Assembly (NCBI GenBank): GCA_937991645.1
Contig: CALKPL010000004.1
Location: 1 to 64,000, forward strand
Source: UMGS1783 sp900555065
GTDB lineage: Bacteria > Bacillota > Clostridia > Oscillospirales > UMGS1783
DNA: 64,000 bases
Direction: 5' to 3'
Shown: in pieces, positions 42,747 through 51,201 of the stretch
How the letters are laid out: each line of letters opens with the position of its first letter
Numbering within the stretch: position 1 is the stretch's first letter
Notes under the pieces: model-generated
What the model was told of the DNA's origin: nothing
Database searches by the model: none
What the model saw: only the letters and a program-made list of their open reading frames with translations
Made by a program: the position numbers and the translations under genes

Positions 42747-43682
42747 TTGAAGCACCTGTTTATTATCAACCCAGCAGCCGGGATAAAAGACCGATCCCGG
42801 CAGTACATAGAAGAGATCGAGCATATTTTCGCGGATTTGGACGAGCCTTATGAAATCGCCCTGACAGAGTACCCGAGGCATGCGACTGAGATTGCGCGAG
42901 CCCATGCGCGGCGGGGTACGCCGCTGCGCATTTATTCGATCGGCGGCGACGGGACGCTGGGAGAGGTGCTCGCCGGCTGTTACGACTGCAAAAATGTTGA
43001 GCTGGCAGCATATCCGTCCGGAACCGGAAACGACTTTATAAAGGTGTTTCCAGGGCTGCCCTTTGCGGATCTGGCCGCCCTTGTCCATGGCGAGAGCGAG
43101 ACGATTGATATTCTCAGATATAACGACAGCGTTTGTATCAATATCGTCAACTGCGGGTTCGACGCGAACGTAGCCTATAACGTGCGCCGGTTCAAGAAGT
43201 TTATGAGCGGGAATCTCGCTTATTTTGCGTCCCTGTTCTATTCGTTTTTACAGCGGATTACCTTCCGCTGCCGCGTGGAACTGGACGACGCGCTGTTTTA
43301 TGAAGGGCGGGCTACGCTCGCCGTCGCGGCGAACGGCCGGGTGTACGGCGGCGGGTTTCAGGCTGCGCCGCGGGCGGAGGTGACGGACGGGCTGCTGGAC
43401 GTCGCTGTCGCAAAGGGGATGTCGCGCCTGACGGTGACCACGTTTGTCGGCAGGTACAAGTCGGGCCGACACGAGGGGCTGAATAGGCTGCTGAAAACGG
43501 GGCGCGCAAGACGAGTGCGCATATCGTCGCCGAAGCCTTTCGTTATGTGCGCAGACGGAGAGACGGCGATGGGAAACACCTGCACGGTCGAGGTAATGCC
43601 TGCCGCGCTGCGTTTTATTCTGCCTGCTGCAGACGGGATGAACGCGCCGCAACGCGTACTTGAGCCCGCCATGCCCGTATAG
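42747..43682 (+). CDS. YegS/diacylglycerol kinase-type lipid kinase
   Basis: A 311-residue protein of the DAGK catalytic family. The opening INPAAGIKDRSR and the nucleotide motif GGDGTLGEV at about residues 66-74 are followed by PSGTGNDFIKVF at about 91-102, which are the phosphate-binding segments. VNCGFDANVA and VAANGRVYGGGFQAAPRAEV are further family pieces. It should phosphorylate diacylglycerol or a related lipid at the membrane face. The start is TTG with GGGAGG upstream. It is encoded between clpX and groES, probably by chance of order. Confidence 0.88.
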   Translation: MKHLFIINPAAGIKDRSRQYIEEIEHIFADLDEPYEIALTEYPRHATEIARAHARRGTPLRIYSIGGDGTLGEVLAGCYDCKNVELAAYPSGTGNDFIKVFPGLPFADLAALVHGESETIDILRYNDSVCINIVNCGFDANVAYNVRRFKKFMSGNLAYFASLFYSFLQRITFRCRVELDDALFYEGRATLAVAANGRVYGGGFQAAPRAEVTDGLLDVAVAKGMSRLTVTTFVGRYKSGRHEGLNRLLKTGRARRVRISSPKPFVMCADGETAMGNTCTVEVMPAALRFILPAADGMNAPQRVLEPAMPV

Positions 43683-43692
43683 CGGCAGGGAA

Positions 43693-43719
43693 TTAGCACT
43701 CGGAAATATGGAATGACAA
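43693..43719 (+). promoter_or_regulatory. Degenerate second CIRCE site
   Basis: A perfect left half TTAGCACTC is followed after nine bases by GAATGACAA, which matches six of nine bases of the right half GAGTGCTAA. It lies about 105 bases upstream of the good CIRCE site and on the far side of the promoter. Confidence 0.5.
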
Positions 43720-43756
43720 GGGAAATGCGAAATTTTTAAAAATTTCGCATTTCCCT
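43719..43756. repeat. 38-bp perfect palindrome upstream of groES
   Basis: AGGGAAATGCGAAATTTTT (43719-43737) is followed directly by its exact complement (43738-43756). It ends two bases before the groES -35 box. As RNA it would make a long hairpin that could terminate transcription from the kinase gene; as DNA it could be a regulator site. Confidence 0.85.
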
Positions 43757-43757
43757 C

Positions 43758-43786
43758 TTGACTTTTTCCCATTGTTTTGGTATAAC
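43758..43786 (+). promoter_or_regulatory. Sigma-A promoter of groES-groEL
   Basis: TTGACT at 43758-43763 and TATAAC at 43781-43786 with a 17-base spacer. The CIRCE operator starts 12 bases after the -10 box, so HrcA would sit over the transcription start. Confidence 0.88.
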
Positions 43787-43798
43787 AAGTAATAGATT

Positions 43799-43825
43799 TT
43801 AGCACTTGAGGCACTTGAGTGCTAA
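43799..43825 (+). promoter_or_regulatory. CIRCE operator (HrcA site)
   Basis: TTAGCACTT, nine bases, then GAGTGCTAA. The known CIRCE element is TTAGCACTC-N9-GAGTGCTAA; there is one mismatch. It predicts heat-inducible control of groESL by HrcA, whose gene is not in the window. Confidence 0.95.
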
Positions 43826-43858
43826 ACGACAAAAGGATAAGACAAGGAGGATTCTGCA

Positions 43859-44146
43859 ATGTATCTGAAACCGTTGGCAGACAGAGTCGTCATCAAAATG
43901 GTGGAAGCCGAAGAGACGACCAAGAGCGGCATTATTCTTACGGCCTCCGCGCAGGAGAAGCCCCAGGTGGCCGAAGTGATCGAGGTCGGCCCGGGCGGGC
44001 TTGTGGACGGTAAGCAGGTTGAGATGACCGTGGCGAAGGGCCAGAAGGTCATTGTCAGCAAATATTCCGGCACCGAAGTGAAAATTGACGACGTGGAGTA
44101 TATCATTGTAAAACAGGGCGATATTCTCGCAACCGTCGAAGACTGA
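43859..44146 (+). CDS. groES: Co-chaperonin GroES
   Basis: A 95-residue subunit of the heptameric lid of GroEL. It starts MYLKPLADRVVIKMVEAEE and has the mobile loop EETTKSGIILTASAQEKP at about residues 18-35, and KYSGTEVKIDDVEYIIVKQGDILA near the end. AAGGAGG precedes the ATG. groEL follows after 16 bases. Confidence 0.97.
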   Translation: MYLKPLADRVVIKMVEAEETTKSGIILTASAQEKPQVAEVIEVGPGGLVDGKQVEMTVAKGQKVIVSKYSGTEVKIDDVEYIIVKQGDILATVED

Positions 44147-44162
44147 ATAGGAGGATTTAATT

Positions 44163-45800
44163 ATGGCGAAACAGATCGTTTACGGCGAAGAGGCCAGAAA
44201 AGCCCTTCAGACCGGCGTAGATAAACTTGCCGATACGGTGAAGATCACCATCGGCCCGAAAGGCCGCAATGTCGTGCTTGACAAAAAATACGGCGCGCCT
44301 TTGATCACAAACGACGGCGTGACCATTGCTAAGGAAATCGAGCTGGACGACCCGTTTGAGAATATGGGCGCGCAGCTTGTCAAGGAAGTCGCGACCAAAA
44401 CCAACGACGTGGCCGGCGACGGCACCACCACCGCGACTCTGCTCGCGCAGATCATGATCCGCGACGGGCTGAAAAATATCTCTTCCGGCGCCAATCCCAT
44501 GATTGTCAAAAAGGGCATTCAGAAAGCGGTTGACGCAGCGGTAGAAGCGATTGCCAAGAATTCCGTGAAGGTTTCCGGCAGCAAGGATATCGCCCATGTG
44601 GCGACCATATCCGCCGGCGACGAAGTGATCGGCGAACTGATCTCCGAGGCGATGGAGAAGGTTTCCGCCAACGGCGTCATCACCGTCGAAGAGTCCAAGA
44701 CGGCGGAGACTTACAGCGAAGTCGTCGAAGGCATGCAGTTTGACCGCGGCTATATTACGCCGTACATGGTTACCGATTCCGAGAAGATGGAAGCCGTGAT
44801 TGACGACGCATATATCCTGATTACCGACAAGAAGATTTCCAATATTCAGGACATCCTGCCTCTGCTGGAGCAGGTTGTGCAGACCGGCAAAAAGCTTGTA
44901 ATCATCGCGGAAGACATCGAGGGCGAGGCGCTCGCCACCCTGATTGTCAACAAGCTGCGCGGCACGTTTACCTGCGTCGCGGTCAAAGCCCCCGGCTTCG
45001 GCGACCGCCGCAAGGAAATGCTGCAGGATATCGCTATCCTGACCGGCGGCGAAGTGATCAGCGAAGAACTCGGCCTTGAACTGAAAAACGCCACGATTGA
45101 CCAGTGCGGCCGTGCCCGCCAGGTTAAGGTGCAGAAAGAAAACACCATTATCGTAGACGGCGCGGGCGCGCAGGATCAGATTCAGGCGCGTATTCTGCAG
45201 ATCAAGGCTGCGATCGAAAATTCCACCTCCGAGTTCGACAAGGAAAAGCTGCAGGAGCGCCTTGCGAAGCTTTCCGGCGGCGTTGCGGTGATTAAGGTCG
45301 GCGCTGCGACCGAGACGGAGATGAAGGAAAAGAAACTGCGCATTGAGGACGCGCTTTCCGCGACCCGTGCGGCTGTGGAAGAGGGTATGGTCGCAGGCGG
45401 CGGCGTCGCGCTGCTCGAGGCGATCCCGGCTGTAAACGCTGTGCTGGAGTCCCTGGATGGCGACGAGAAAACCGGCGCTTCCATCATCCTCAAAGCGCTG
45501 CGCGCGCCTATTTATCAGATCGCTGCGAACGCGGGGATCGAGGGCGCGGTCATCGTAGACAAAATTCTCAACTCTACGGAAAAGAACTACGGTTACGACG
45601 CATACCGTGAAGTGTTTGGCGATATGTTTGCCTTCGGCATTATCGACCCGGCAAAGGTAACCCGCAGCGCGCTGCAGAACGCGGCATCCGTTGCTTCCAT
45701 GGTCCTGACCACGGAATCGCTCGTTGCGGATATCAAGGAACCCCCCGCGCCGATGCCTGCAGGCGGCGGCATGGACGGCGGTATGGGCGGCATGTATTGA
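44163..45800 (+). CDS. groEL: Chaperonin GroEL
   Basis: A 545-residue chaperonin of full length. GPKGRNVVLDKKYGAPLITN is at about residues 31-50 and the ATP motif GDGTTTATLLAQ at about 85-96. The apical domain lies at about 190-375, and the tail ends in the GGM-rich sequence GGGMDGGMGGMY that lines the folding chamber. AGGAGG precedes the ATG. It is co-transcribed with groES under CIRCE control and ended by the terminator at 45830. Confidence 0.98.
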   Translation: MAKQIVYGEEARKALQTGVDKLADTVKITIGPKGRNVVLDKKYGAPLITNDGVTIAKEIELDDPFENMGAQLVKEVATKTNDVAGDGTTTATLLAQIMIRDGLKNISSGANPMIVKKGIQKAVDAAVEAIAKNSVKVSGSKDIAHVATISAGDEVIGELISEAMEKVSANGVITVEESKTAETYSEVVEGMQFDRGYITPYMVTDSEKMEAVIDDAYILITDKKISNIQDILPLLEQVVQTGKKLVIIAEDIEGEALATLIVNKLRGTFTCVAVKAPGFGDRRKEMLQDIAILTGGEVISEELGLELKNATIDQCGRARQVKVQKENTIIVDGAGAQDQIQARILQIKAAIENSTSEFDKEKLQERLAKLSGGVAVIKVGAATETEMKEKKLRIEDALSATRAAVEEGMVAGGGVALLEAIPAVNAVLESLDGDEKTGASIILKALRAPIYQIAANAGIEGAVIVDKILNSTEKNYGYDAYREVFGDMFAFGIIDPAKVTRSALQNAASVASMVLTTESLVADIKEPPAPMPAGGGMDGGMGGMY

Positions 45801-45829
45801 TCGTATAAATACGACGTATTTTTCCCATC

Positions 45830-45864
45830 AAAAGGAGACGGCTTTTTACGCCGTCTCCTTTTTT
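45830..45864 (+). terminator. Terminator after groEL
   Basis: AAAGGAGACGGC pairs with GCCGTCTCCTTT around TTTTTAC, followed by more Ts. Confidence 0.94.
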
Positions 45865-46258
45865 GCTTTGAAATTACCGGCTTAGTCGAGCGCCGTTCAA
45901 AACATGCGATTCAGGCGCCGCGCGAAACGCGCCGCGAACAGGGCGTGTGCAAGAATAGCGGCTTCCGTCAGCGCGGCAATCACCCGTTTACGGAGCGCCG
46001 GTCGATAACGTGGGCGAAATAATTTAGCGTCAAAGCCGTTTGCCGGGAACAGGCCCTTGCAGGGCCAATCCGCGTCCCCCCGGCCTAGCCGGCGTTATGA
46101 CCGGACAATAAAATCATGCAGTATGGCACGCGCTCATGCTGCGGCTCAAGCGCTTTTATAGCGTTAGCATCTTGGGAAAAGTGGTATGCGTTATACACGG
46201 CGCGTATGTTGGCAAATTACGAGATAGGGACTGCGTATTGAATGGGGACTGCGTATTG
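45865..46258. other. 394-bp gene-free stretch
   Basis: No gene is supported between the groEL terminator and the terminator of the opposing operon. The only regular feature is a short tandem duplication near 46225-46260, in which GGGACTGCGTATTGA occurs twice with an 18-base period. The rest is GC-rich without clear structure. Confidence 0.55.
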
Positions 46259-46294
46259 AAAAAGAGGAGACGGCGTATTATATGTCGTCTCCTC
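46259..46294 (-). terminator. Terminator of glyA-rarA-nth
   Basis: On the - strand GAGGAGACGA pairs with CGTCTCCTC around an AT-rich loop and is followed by five Ts (As at 46259-46263). It lies about 65 bases after the nth stop. The stem sequence resembles that of the groEL terminator. Confidence 0.85.
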
Positions 46295-46359
46295 AAGATC
46301 ACAGTTTGTTGACGGCCTTGGCCGCGTCGCCGCCTTTCGGGATTCTCCCAAAAGCAGGG

Positions 46360-46995
46360 TCATATATTCTTATGCTTATAAGCGCAGAGCGCAACGAGCG
46401 TACAATCGCCGCATTTTGGCGAGCGTGCTGTGCAGACGGCGCGGCCGTGGTAGATCAGCCTGTGGCAGAACACGAGCCGTTCCGGCTTCGGAATCAGGGC
46501 GGTAAGCTGCTGTTCTACCTTGACGGGGTCTTCGGAGTTGCAGAGCCCGAACCGGTTGCTGAGCCGGATACAATGCGTATCGGCCACAATGCCGGGATCG
46601 TTGAAAACGGTGCCGAGTACCAGGTTCGCCGTCTTGCGGCCTACGCCGGGCAGGGTCAGCAGCTCGTCCATCGTGCCGGGAATGCTGCCTCCGAACCGTT
46701 CGATGACGGCGCGGCAGAGACCCTGGATATTTTTCGCCTTGTTTTTGTAAAAGCCGCAGGGTTTGATAATCTGCATAAGCTCGTCCAGGTCGGCGCCTGC
46801 AAAATCCTCAGCGGTACGGTAACGTGCAAACAGATCTTTGGACACGATATTTACCCGCGCGTCGGTACACTGTGCGGAGAGCACGGTCGCAATGATCAGC
46901 TCCAGCGGATTGGTATAGGTGAGCGAACATGCCGCCTCAGGATACAGCCTGTTCAGTTCGTCATTGATTATCAGCGCTTTTTCCTTCTTTGTCAT
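46360..46995 (-). CDS. nth: Endonuclease III
   Basis: A 211-residue DNA glycosylase/AP lyase that removes oxidized pyrimidines. The helix-hairpin-helix LPGVGRKTANLVLG is at about residues 114-127 and contains the catalytic Lys. The catalytic Asp is in VADTHCIRLSNR at about 136-147. The 4Fe-4S cluster is bound by the C-x6-C-x2-C-x5-C set in CTARSPKCGDCTLVALC near the end. AGGGAAAG precedes the ATG. It overlaps rarA by 35 bases and is the last gene of its operon. Confidence 0.96.
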   Translation of the reverse strand: MTKKEKALIINDELNRLYPEAACSLTYTNPLELIIATVLSAQCTDARVNIVSKDLFARYRTAEDFAGADLDELMQIIKPCGFYKNKAKNIQGLCRAVIERFGGSIPGTMDELLTLPGVGRKTANLVLGTVFNDPGIVADTHCIRLSNRFGLCNSEDPVKVEQQLTALIPKPERLVFCHRLIYHGRAVCTARSPKCGDCTLVALCAYKHKNI

Positions 46996-48259
46996 CTGTC
47001 TTTCCCTTCACTCGCTTCCAGTACTCTTCCGTCGCCTTTTCCAGTTTGTTGTTTCCGTATACGTAATAGGTTTTGCCTTTCAGCTTATCCGGCATATAAT
47101 TTTGCGCGACCCAGTTGTTGGGGTATTCGTGCGGATATTTGTAGTCCAGGCCCCGGCCGAGCTTCTTTGCGCCGCTGTAGTGGCTGTCCTTCAGGCGAAG
47201 CGGCACGTCGGAATAATTACCGGCCGCCACGTCCGCCATAGCGGACCAGATCGCCTGGCCGCCGGAGTTGGACTTGGGCGCGGTTGCCAGCAGGATGACC
47301 GCGTCCGCAAGGGGAAGCTGCGCTTCGGGCAGGCCCACCTGCAGCGCGATATCCACCGCAGACTTTACAATGAACAGCGCGTTCGGATAGGCAAGGCCGA
47401 TGTCCTCCGCCGCCGTCACCATCAGCCGCCGGCAGGTCGATGCTAGATCGCCTGCGCTGAGCAGACGCGCAAGGTAGTGGATGGCGGCGTCCGGGTCGGA
47501 GCCGCGAATGCTCTTCTGGAAAGCGGAGAGCAGATCATAGTGATAGTCGGCGTCGCGGTCGTATTTAACCGAGCTCGTCTGCGCAGCCTGCAGCGCGCCG
47601 TCCATATCGATATGGACCGCGTCCTGGCCGGGACGCGGCAGGCAGAGCAGGTCCACAGCGTTGAGGGCTTTACGGACGTCGCCTGCGCAGGCGGTGCAGA
47701 TATACTCCATAGCGTCCGCGTCCACTGTGATGGGCACGCCGTTTTCCGTCTCCAGGATTTGAACGGCACGCTCCACCGCCTTCTGGACCTGGTCGCGCGG
47801 CACGGGCTTGAATTCAAACACTGTGCAACGGGAGAGCAGCGCGCCGTAGACATAAAAATAAGGGTTTTCAGTCGTGGAGGCGATGAGCGTTATGCTTCCC
47901 TTTTCCACAAAATCGAGCAGGGACTGCTGCTGCTTTTTATTGAAATACTGGATTTCGTCAAGGTAGAGCAGCACGCCGTTCGGCGCGATGATGGTGTCTA
48001 TTTCCTCGGCGATATTCTTGATATCGGACAGCGACGCAGTGGTGGCGTTGAGCCGGTGCAGGCGCTTTCCGGCCGCTGCGGCGAGAATGTTTGCCGTTGT
48101 CGTTTTCCCTGTGCCGGAGGGACCGTAAAAAATGATATTCGGCAGATTCCCGCTCTCAGCGATACGGCGCAGCAGCTTTCCTTCGCCTAAAATATGCTGC
48201 TGGCCGACGATTTCGTCCAGCGTTTTGGGCCGCAGCCTGTCCGCCAATGGCGAGTACAT
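46961..48259 (-). CDS. rarA: Replication-associated recombination protein A (RarA/MgsA-type AAA+ ATPase)
   Basis: A 432-residue clamp-loader-like ATPase that acts at stalled replication forks. Walker A GPSGTGKTT is at residues 46-54 and Walker B LLYLDEIQYF at about 99-108. Sensor 1 lies in LIASTTENPYF, and the C-terminal tetramerization domain has GGQAIWSAMADVAAG and YKYPHEYPNNWVAQNYMP. The ATG at 48259 follows AAGGAG; a longer reading upstream lacks one. It lies between glyA and nth in one operon. Confidence 0.94.
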   Translation of the reverse strand: MYSPLADRLRPKTLDEIVGQQHILGEGKLLRRIAESGNLPNIIFYGPSGTGKTTTANILAAAAGKRLHRLNATTASLSDIKNIAEEIDTIIAPNGVLLYLDEIQYFNKKQQQSLLDFVEKGSITLIASTTENPYFYVYGALLSRCTVFEFKPVPRDQVQKAVERAVQILETENGVPITVDADAMEYICTACAGDVRKALNAVDLLCLPRPGQDAVHIDMDGALQAAQTSSVKYDRDADYHYDLLSAFQKSIRGSDPDAAIHYLARLLSAGDLASTCRRLMVTAAEDIGLAYPNALFIVKSAVDIALQVGLPEAQLPLADAVILLATAPKSNSGGQAIWSAMADVAAGNYSDVPLRLKDSHYSGAKKLGRGLDYKYPHEYPNNWVAQNYMPDKLKGKTYYVYGNNKLEKATEEYWKRVKGKTDDKEGKSADNQ

Positions 48260-48294
48260 AAGCGTCACTCCTTCCGGCGCCGCTTTATAGTCTT

Positions 48295-49536
48295 TTATTG
48301 GTAGAGCGGGTGTTTGTCGCACAGCGCGGTAACGGCGGCGCGGATATCGTCCGCTTTTTCAGGATATTGGGTTGCAGTCATATAGATGAGCTTTGCAATT
48401 TCGCGGAAATCGGCCTCGTCGAAGCCTCTGGTCGTCGCCGCAGGCGTGCCGATGCGGATGCCGCTTGTGACAAAGGGTTTCTGGGGGTCGAAGGGGATGG
48501 CGTTTTTGTTGACGGTGATATACACTTCGTCCAGCCTATGTTCCATCTCCTTGCCGGTGAGGTTGACAGAACGCAGGTCGACGAGCATGAGATGGTTATC
48601 CGTCCCGCCGCTGACAAGGTCAAACCCGCACTTTATCAGCTCGTCTGCAAGCGCCTTTGCATTTTTGACGATATTCTGCTGGTAGGTTTTAAACGCGGGT
48701 TTGAGCGCTTCGCCCAGCGCGACGCCTTTGGCGGCGATAACATGCATAAGCGGCCCGCCCTGGGTACCGGGGAACACGGCCTTGTCGATCATCTTGGCGT
48801 ATTCTTCCTTGCACAGAATCAGCCCGCCGCGCGGCCCGCGCAGGGTTTTGTGCGTAGTAGTGGTGACGACGTCGGCATACGGGACGGGGCTGGGATGCAG
48901 GCCGGCCGCGACCAGGCCGGCGATGTGCGCCATGTCCACGACTAGATATGCGCCGGCACGTTTGGCGATTTCACCCATGCGCGCAAAGTCGATAATCCGC
49001 GGATATGCGGAAGCGCCGGCTATGATGATTTTCGGCCTGTGCTCCATGGCGAGGCGTTCGAGCTCGTCATAGTCAATGGTCTGGGTCTTTTCGTCCACAC
49101 CGTAGGGGACAATATTGAAATACGCGCCCGACATGTTGACGGGTGAGCCGTGCGTCAGATGCCCGCCGTGCGCGAGGTTCATGCCCAGAATCGTATCGCC
49201 CGGCTTTGCCAGTGCAAAGTACACGGCCATGTTTGCCTGTGCGCCCGAGTGAGGCTGCACGTTTGCGTGTTCCGCGCCGAAGAGCTGTTTTGCGCGGTCT
49301 ATTGCGAGCTGTTCCGCCACGTCCACATACTGGCAGCCGCCGTAATAGCGCTTGCCGGGATAACCCTCCGCGTATTTATTCGTAAGCGGCGAACCCATGG
49401 CTGCCATTACGGCCTCCGAGACAAAGTTCTCGCTTGCGATCAGCTCGATATTCCTGCGCTGGCGGGCGAGTTCGTCCATCATGGCGGCGGCCATTTCCGG
49501 GTCGAACGCCTGCAGATACTCCAGATTCTTCAGCAT
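48295..49536 (-). CDS. glyA: Serine hydroxymethyltransferase
   Basis: A 413-residue PLP enzyme that converts serine and tetrahydrofolate to glycine and methylene-tetrahydrofolate. The PLP lysine is Lys230 in TTTTHKTLRGPRGG. ELIASENFVSEAV at about 31-43, KYAEGYPGKRYYGGC at about 54-68 and VDMAHIAGLVAAG at about 200-212 are signatures. AAGGAG lies eight bases before the ATG at 49536. It leads the glyA-rarA-nth operon. Confidence 0.97.
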   Translation of the reverse strand: MLKNLEYLQAFDPEMAAAMMDELARQRRNIELIASENFVSEAVMAAMGSPLTNKYAEGYPGKRYYGGCQYVDVAEQLAIDRAKQLFGAEHANVQPHSGAQANMAVYFALAKPGDTILGMNLAHGGHLTHGSPVNMSGAYFNIVPYGVDEKTQTIDYDELERLAMEHRPKIIIAGASAYPRIIDFARMGEIAKRAGAYLVVDMAHIAGLVAAGLHPSPVPYADVVTTTTHKTLRGPRGGLILCKEEYAKMIDKAVFPGTQGGPLMHVIAAKGVALGEALKPAFKTYQQNIVKNAKALADELIKCGFDLVSGGTDNHLMLVDLRSVNLTGKEMEHRLDEVYITVNKNAIPFDPQKPFVTSGIRIGTPAATTRGFDEADFREIAKLIYMTATQYPEKADDIRAAVTALCDKHPLYQ

Positions 49537-49586
49537 GAAACACACTCCTTAGCGTATAAAAATAATTGATAAATTACTAATAACCT

Positions 49587-49615
49587 ATTATACAACAGAA
49601 GATATGTTAAAACAA
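49587..49615 (-). promoter_or_regulatory. Promoter of glyA-rarA-nth
   Basis: On the - strand TTGTTT (49610-49615) and a perfect TATAAT (49587-49592) are separated by 17 bases, about 50 bases before the start. No riboswitch-like leader is visible in that space. Confidence 0.75.
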
Positions 49616-49669
49616 TATCCGCTGCGGAAAAAAGTCGAGCGAATTTTGGGGGCTTTCCCGCGAAAACAC

Positions 49670-49698
49670 TCGACAATTGCGGGTTTGTCTGGTATACT
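49670..49698 (+). promoter_or_regulatory. Promoter of the GT2 gene
   Basis: TCGACA at 49670-49675 and TATACT at 49693-49698 with a 17-base spacer, 42 bases before the start codon. Confidence 0.7.
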
Positions 49699-49739
49699 GC
49701 TAATGAATCGTGGAAAATTTATCAGAATAAGGATGCAGA

Positions 49740-51002
49740 ATGGACGTTGTATTGTTAATACTCAGAATTCTTATGAAAGTTCTGACCGCCTTTTGGGTTA
49801 TCGTGCTTGGCTGGCAGCTCATCGTCGGCCTGTGCGGGCTGTTGCCTCTGAAAAACAAGTTCCGGCAAAAACAGGGCAAGGTACAGCGTACCCACCGGTT
49901 TGCGGCGGTGATCTGCGCTCGTAACGAGGAGCCAGTCATCGGCAAACTGATCGAATCGCTACAACAGCAGAATTACCCGGCTGAGTGCCTGCATATTTTT
50001 GTCGTGGCAGACAACTGCACCGACAATACCGCGGACGCTGCGCGGCGCGCAGGCGCTGAGGTCTTTGTTCGCAACGATACCGAGCGCGTCGGGAAGGGGC
50101 ATGCGCTTCGGTACGCGGTGGACAGGTTGCGTGCCGAATATCCGGACAGGTTTGACGCGCTCGCCGTGTTTGATGCGGACAACCTTGTTTCCGAGGACTT
50201 TTTCTGGTCGGCAAACCGCGCGCTCTGCGATGATGCGGACGTGGTTACGGGAAATCGGATTGCGAAGAACCCGTACGACACCTGGGTGAGCGGATGTTAC
50301 AGTATTTTCTGGAATATCACCATGCGCCTGTTCGACGATGCGCACAATAAAATAGGTCTGTCCAGCTTTGTGCACGGGACCGGGTTTGTCACGCGTATGG
50401 AACTGATAAAGGACGGATGGGAGACCGTTACGATCACGGAGGACGGGGAGTTTTCCTGTATACAAAAGTGCAGGGGGCGCCGGATCGTCTATGTGGAAGA
50501 GGCTGAGTACTATGACGAGCAGCCGACGCGGCTGAAGCACTTTTTCATGCAGTTCTACCGCTGGGAAGTGGGCGGCGTGCAGGGTTTACGGCAGCTGTTC
50601 CGGCAGGTTTGCGCCGCGTTGAAAAACCACCCCATAGAGGCGATTGACAGTCTGCTGTTTTTGCTGCTGCCCGCAGCGCTCAGCGCGTTGATTCTTTCCA
50701 GCGTGCTGATGATTGTTATGGCCGCGCTCTCGACGCCTCTGGCAACATCGGCGCTTGTGCTTCTGATAAGCGTAGTAATCGGAATCGTTCCGGTGCAGAT
50801 GCTAGCTCTTTATATGACGGCCACCTGCGGGCTGGATTTCAGGCGGCTTTGGAAGTCGATTGTCTTTTTCCCGCTGTTTACCCTGCCCATGTCCGTTCTC
50901 GCTCTGGGCGCGGTGCTGTGGCCTAGGGTGAAATGGCGGGCGATTCCGCACACTGACGCGAGCAGTATTGACGAAGTGCGGGAAAAGACCGGCCGGCAAT
51001 AG
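49740..51002 (+). CDS. Membrane-bound GT2 glycosyltransferase
   Basis: A 420-residue processive-type glycosyltransferase of the GT2 family. One or two membrane helices open the protein (residues 3-37). The cytoplasmic domain has AVICARNEE at 56-64, DNCTDNT at about 91-97, the metal-binding FDADN at 144-148, TEDGEFSC at about 237 and QFYRWEVGG at about 273, the QxxRW motif of cellulose/hyaluronan synthase relatives. Three to four membrane helices close it (about 300-395). It probably makes or exports a beta-linked surface polysaccharide; the sugar is not known. AAGGA precedes the ATG. It is a single gene with its own promoter and terminator. Confidence 0.88.
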   Translation: MDVVLLILRILMKVLTAFWVIVLGWQLIVGLCGLLPLKNKFRQKQGKVQRTHRFAAVICARNEEPVIGKLIESLQQQNYPAECLHIFVVADNCTDNTADAARRAGAEVFVRNDTERVGKGHALRYAVDRLRAEYPDRFDALAVFDADNLVSEDFFWSANRALCDDADVVTGNRIAKNPYDTWVSGCYSIFWNITMRLFDDAHNKIGLSSFVHGTGFVTRMELIKDGWETVTITEDGEFSCIQKCRGRRIVYVEEAEYYDEQPTRLKHFFMQFYRWEVGGVQGLRQLFRQVCAALKNHPIEAIDSLLFLLLPAALSALILSSVLMIVMAALSTPLATSALVLLISVVIGIVPVQMLALYMTATCGLDFRRLWKSIVFFPLFTLPMSVLALGAVLWPRVKWRAIPHTDASSIDEVREKTGRQ

Positions 51003-51060
51003 TATGCGGCCGGGGACTGGGGCAGGTATGGCTGCGCGTTTTTGCATATCGTGAAATATG

Positions 51061-51089
51061 CGGCTTCGCTTTGGGCGGAGCCGTTTTTT
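51061..51089 (+). terminator. Terminator after the GT2 gene
   Basis: CGGCTTCGC pairs with GGCGGAGCCG (one wobble) around TTTG, followed by six Ts. Confidence 0.85.
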
Positions 51090-51140
51090 CACCCGCCGCC
51101 GCGCACGGCGGGGAGAAGGCGAGGCGCGTATGAAGATCAC

Positions 51141-51169
51141 TTGACACATTCCGAGTAAAGTGGTAGAAT
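51141..51169 (+). promoter_or_regulatory. Promoter of the metY-type gene
   Basis: A perfect TTGACA at 51141-51146 and TAGAAT at 51164-51169 with a 17-base spacer, only 33 bases before the start. The short leader leaves no room for a SAM riboswitch or T-box. Confidence 0.85.
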
Positions 51170-51201
51170 ATTTTTTAATTAAAATTGAAAGAGGTGGCAA
51201 A

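Noticed and set aside
49537..49739. Possible glycine riboswitch before glyA
   Set aside because: The leader is about 50 bases and AT-rich with no aptamer-like conserved sequence.
51003..51201. Possible SAM riboswitch or T-box before the metY-type gene
   Set aside because: A perfect promoter sits only 33 bases before the start, leaving no room for a leader RNA. The hairpin further upstream is the terminator of the GT2 gene.
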